A stretch of 8,433 nucleotides of DNA, taken from assembly GCA_946481605.1 (NCBI GenBank), contig CAMLPA010000124.1, positions 1-8,433 on the forward strand, read 5' to 3'. A model generated the notes under the pieces. It was given only the letters and a program-made list of their open reading frames with translations. It did no database searches and was not told the origin of the DNA. This stretch comes from an uncultured Flavihumibacter sp. GTDB taxonomy: Bacteria; Bacteroidota; Bacteroidia; Chitinophagales; Chitinophagaceae. The position numbers were made by a program, and so were the translations under genes. This document shows, in pieces, positions 6,672 to 8,433 of the stretch (positions within the stretch are counted from its first letter, which is position 1; each line of letters starts with the position of its first letter).

Positions 6672-7106
6672 ATGGATACGACAACCATCAACTGGCTGGC
6701 CATTCTGGTGGCCGGTATTTCCGCCTTTGTGTTAGGCGGCGTCTGGTATTCTCCTGCTTTGTTTGGTAACGCCTGGATGCGCGCCAATAAGATGACCGAG
6801 GAAGATGTAAAAAAGGGCAATGCAGCCCGCATTTACGGCTGGTCCTTTGTGCTGTCGCTTATCATGGCGGCCAACCTGGGCATGTTCCTGGCCGACGGTC
6901 CTGCTACATGCCCAACGGAGTGTGTACAAAAAACTGATATTGCCTGGGGTGCCACTGCAGGATTTCTCGCTGGTATATGGGCCTTTTGCGGACTCGCCAT
7001 CGTGTTTCTCTTTGAGCGAAGACCGGGCCGGCTCATCTTCATCAATGGTGGTTACCTGTTGGCCGCGCTTACCCTAATGGGCGCTATCATTGGTTTGTGG
7101 CGCTAG
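6672..7106 (+). CDS. DUF1761-family small membrane protein
   Basis: Integral membrane protein of 144 residues with no known function. The ATG at 6672 gives the usual family start MDTTTINWLAILVAGISAFV; a TTG at 6621 would add 17 residues unlike the family. The GGVWYSPALFGNAWMR block just after the first helix is the recognisable DUF1761 signature. Four membrane helices lie at about 6-28, 53-73, 90-113 and 122-143. A short loop between helices 2 and 3 holds two cysteines in the stretch PATCPTECVQK, which might form a disulfide if the loop faces the periplasm. The gene is transcribed away from the kinase operon across an 82-base gap and converges with the Trm112-like gene, overlapping it by 20 bases. 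No strong promoter is apparent upstream; neither TAAAGTTTG at 6615-6623 (one base too long) nor TAGTTTTA is properly spaced from a TTG. Confidence 0.9.
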   Translation: MDTTTINWLAILVAGISAFVLGGVWYSPALFGNAWMRANKMTEEDVKKGNAARIYGWSFVLSLIMAANLGMFLADGPATCPTECVQKTDIAWGATAGFLAGIWAFCGLAIVFLFERRPGRLIFINGGYLLAALTLMGAIIGLWR

Positions 7107-7341
7107 GAAGCTTGGCTTGTACACCCCAGCGTTCCAGTATGGGTTTTTCCAGATGTTGCTCCCGGTACTCATCCGGCTGCATAATCGGTACACCATATAC
7201 AATAGGGTAATAACGTTGGCAAGATGGGCATGTGAGCAGTCCTTCCACAATGTCTCCATTTGTATCACGCGACACAATCCTGAGTTCAAGGTCATTTTTA
7301 TCCATTGGGCAGCAAAGCTTTGCTATGGTTGATGGGCTCAT
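7087..7341 (-). CDS. Trm112-like zinc-ribbon protein
   Basis: Small cytoplasmic protein of 84 residues. The pattern KLCCPMDKNDLEL (8-20) followed by EGLLTCPSCQRYYPI (33-47) and VYGVPIMQPDE fits the Trm112 / UPF0434 family, whose members bind zinc and, where studied, act as stabilising partners of methyltransferases. Cysteines are C10, C11, C38 and C41. The first knuckle is CPMD instead of CPxC, so the second zinc ligand of that pair is D14 or the adjacent C10, or zinc is not bound. From memory, CPxDK variants occur in other family members, notably archaeal-like ones, so this may not be decay. It starts 17 bases after the ThiE-like stop and is probably the last gene of that operon. Its 3' end overlaps the DUF1761 gene tail to tail by 20 bases. 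No methyltransferase partner is visible in the window. Confidence 0.85.
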   Translation of the reverse strand: MSPSTIAKLCCPMDKNDLELRIVSRDTNGDIVEGLLTCPSCQRYYPIVYGVPIMQPDEYREQHLEKPILERWGVQAKLPSATNQ

Positions 7342-7358
7342 ACTTTTTGTTGTTGATG

Positions 7359-8018
7359 TTAAACTGCTGAATGTTGTTCAAGTAAATTGAGGTAAGTGCG
7401 TGTGGCCCGTTCGGGATCAGGTGCGCCCAATATGCCAGAGATCACTGCAATACCATTCATTTTCAGTGGAGCGAGCAGTGCAATATTCGCAGGTGTGATC
7501 CCTCCCGAAAGAAAAATTTTTCCACTGAAAATTTCCCTGGCTTTTAAGATGTTTGCCGGATTTACAATTTCACATGGTCCCGCGGAAAGAGATGGAAACA
7601 TGGAGCAGAAAGAAATATAATCCATGTTGTTCGCGGAAGCCCATTGTACACGACTAATATCGTTGCCACAAGTGATGCCGGTGAGGAAGGGGCGCATTGC
7701 TTTTTCACGCAGTGCATCTAAATCATCAGGAGCCTGGTCGAAATGAATACCGTCCGCTCCCGTTTGAAGGAATAGCGCGGTGTTCTGGTTGATGAGCACG
7801 GGCACATGGAATTTTCCGGCAATCCCCATGATGGTTTGCGTATATACTACGGGATCACAATCCGGTGGAAAATGATCCCAGACCTGTATGGTGGAAACGC
7901 CTGCTTCGAAAACGGTTTCCAACAATGGCAATAATTCCATTAAAGGCATGGACGGGTCCACTACCAGGTAAATTCCATTCTTTATCCCTTGTTTCATTGC
8001 ATTATTGTTTAACTCCAT
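7359..8018 (-). CDS. ThiE/TenI-fold protein, active site diverged (thiamine phosphate synthase-like)
   Basis: A TIM-barrel protein of 219 residues in the thiamine phosphate synthase/TenI superfamily. Family landmarks are present: GIYLVVDP (15-22), EAGVSTIQV (38-46), PVLINQ (73-78), TGADGIHFDQ (86-95), LTGITCGN (112-119), NMDYISFCSMFPS (131-143), IFLSGGITPANIA (168-180) and GIAVISGI (189-196). However, residues that bind substrate or metal in characterised ThiE appear replaced: the QxRxK motif reads QVWDH, IND reads INQ (Q78), GQxD reads DQAP, and pTxTK reads PSLSAG. Thiamine phosphate synthase activity is therefore doubtful; an isomerase-like or unknown role is possible, as with TenI. ATG at 8016-8018 overlaps the upstream gene by 10 bases; ATG at 7995-7997 (MKQGIKNG) is an equally plausible start. 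The neighbours are an AIR-synthase-like gene before and a Trm112-like gene after, all leftward and tightly packed. Confidence 0.88.
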   Translation of the reverse strand: MELNNNAMKQGIKNGIYLVVDPSMPLMELLPLLETVFEAGVSTIQVWDHFPPDCDPVVYTQTIMGIAGKFHVPVLINQNTALFLQTGADGIHFDQAPDDLDALREKAMRPFLTGITCGNDISRVQWASANNMDYISFCSMFPSLSAGPCEIVNPANILKAREIFSGKIFLSGGITPANIALLAPLKMNGIAVISGILGAPDPERATRTYLNLLEQHSAV

Positions 8019-8433
8019 CCATTTTCAAGCGCGGTGAAAAAAGCGTTCCAGTACGGGTCTTTTTCCGGATAGGGTAACGGTATTTTTTCCTGCTTTGTTT
8101 CCAGCCATTTTCCTTCCTCTCCGTTGAGGAAATTCCCGATAATGGTGGCGCCAAACCCTTCCTCCTTCATATACTGCACCAGCATTTCCGCATATTGTTT
8201 ACCGGTAGCCAGTATCATTGCCCCGGCGCCAATACTGATACACGGATCAATATTGAAAAAAGAGCAAACCTCACGCTGCACAGGCGCTTCAGGCATTTTC
8301 TCCGCATCAACCTCCACTCCTGTTCCGGAGGCGGAAGCCATTTCAAAAACGGCACCATACACTCCGCCTTCCGTAACATCGTGCATGGCTTTTAAGGCGC
8401 CAGGATATTTCGTGTTGAATGACGCGGCACACA
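8009..8433 (-). CDS. AIR-synthase-related protein, C-terminal part (5' end cut off)
   Basis: The C-terminal 141 codons of a protein of the PurM/HypE/ThiL/SelD superfamily, enzymes that use ATP to activate or phosphorylate a substrate. The frame enters from the right edge (CAASFNTKYPGALKA before the ATG at 8384-8386), so that ATG is internal. The signature AMHDVTEGGVYGAVFEMASA followed by SGTGVEV marks the start of the AIRS C-terminal domain; it resembles HypE-like 'AIR synthase related' proteins (AMHDxTEGG) more than ThiL (DiSDGL). A conserved turn SIGAGAMILAT follows, and the chain ends ENGWS. The N-terminal ATP-binding domain lies outside the window. Its stop overlaps the start of the ThiE-like gene by 10 bases, suggesting translational coupling and a shared pathway. 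Whether that is thiamine related is unknown. Confidence 0.87.
   Translation of the reverse strand, partial: CAASFNTKYPGALKAMHDVTEGGVYGAVFEMASASGTGVEVDAEKMPEAPVQREVCSFFNIDPCISIGAGAMILATGKQYAEMLVQYMKEEGFGATIIGNFLNGEEGKWLETKQEKIPLPYPEKDPYWNAFFTALENGWS

Overview
The window looks like chromosomal DNA of a Bacteroidota member, most likely a soil or environmental relative of the Chitinophaga/Niastella group (class Chitinophagia). The evidence is a SusC/RagA-type TonB-linked outer-membrane protein, a TlpA-type thioredoxin lipid- or envelope-anchored relative beside it, a LytS/LytTR two-component pair, weak Shine-Dalgarno signals, and one good TTTG/TAnnTTTG-type promoter. The genus is inferred, not proven. 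No tRNA, rRNA, CRISPR array, transposase or phage gene is visible.

Region 1 (1-3677): a leftward unit encodes an exported TlpA-like thioredoxin-fold protein followed after 9 bases by a SusC-like porin that runs off the left edge. The porin lacks the usual carboxypeptidase-regulatory-like N-terminal domain. A 321-base intergenic region upstream holds a good leftward Bacteroidota promoter, short TGTGGT repeats at the predicted start point and two inverted-repeat structures. It separates this unit from a rightward regulator gene.

Region 2 (3678-4716): a GTG-initiated XRE-family regulator (N-terminal helix-turn-helix, distinct winged-helix-like C-terminus) converges on, and overlaps by 29 bases, a leftward exported DUF6265 protein.

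Region 3 (4716-6589): leftward operon of a membrane LytS/YehU-type histidine kinase, a LytTR response regulator 9 bases later, and the DUF6265 gene 34 bases after that.

Region 4 (6672-7106): a rightward DUF1761 four-helix membrane protein, divergent from the kinase and convergent with region 5 with a 20-base overlap.

Region 5 (7087-8433): a tight leftward cluster of an AIR-synthase-superfamily protein (C-terminal part only), a ThiE/TenI-fold protein whose catalytic residues are largely replaced, and a small Trm112-like zinc-ribbon protein. The first two overlap by 10 bases and the third follows after 17. This cluster is the best candidate for an under-described pathway: it resembles thiamine genes but its ThiE-like member does not keep the thiamine phosphate synthase active site.
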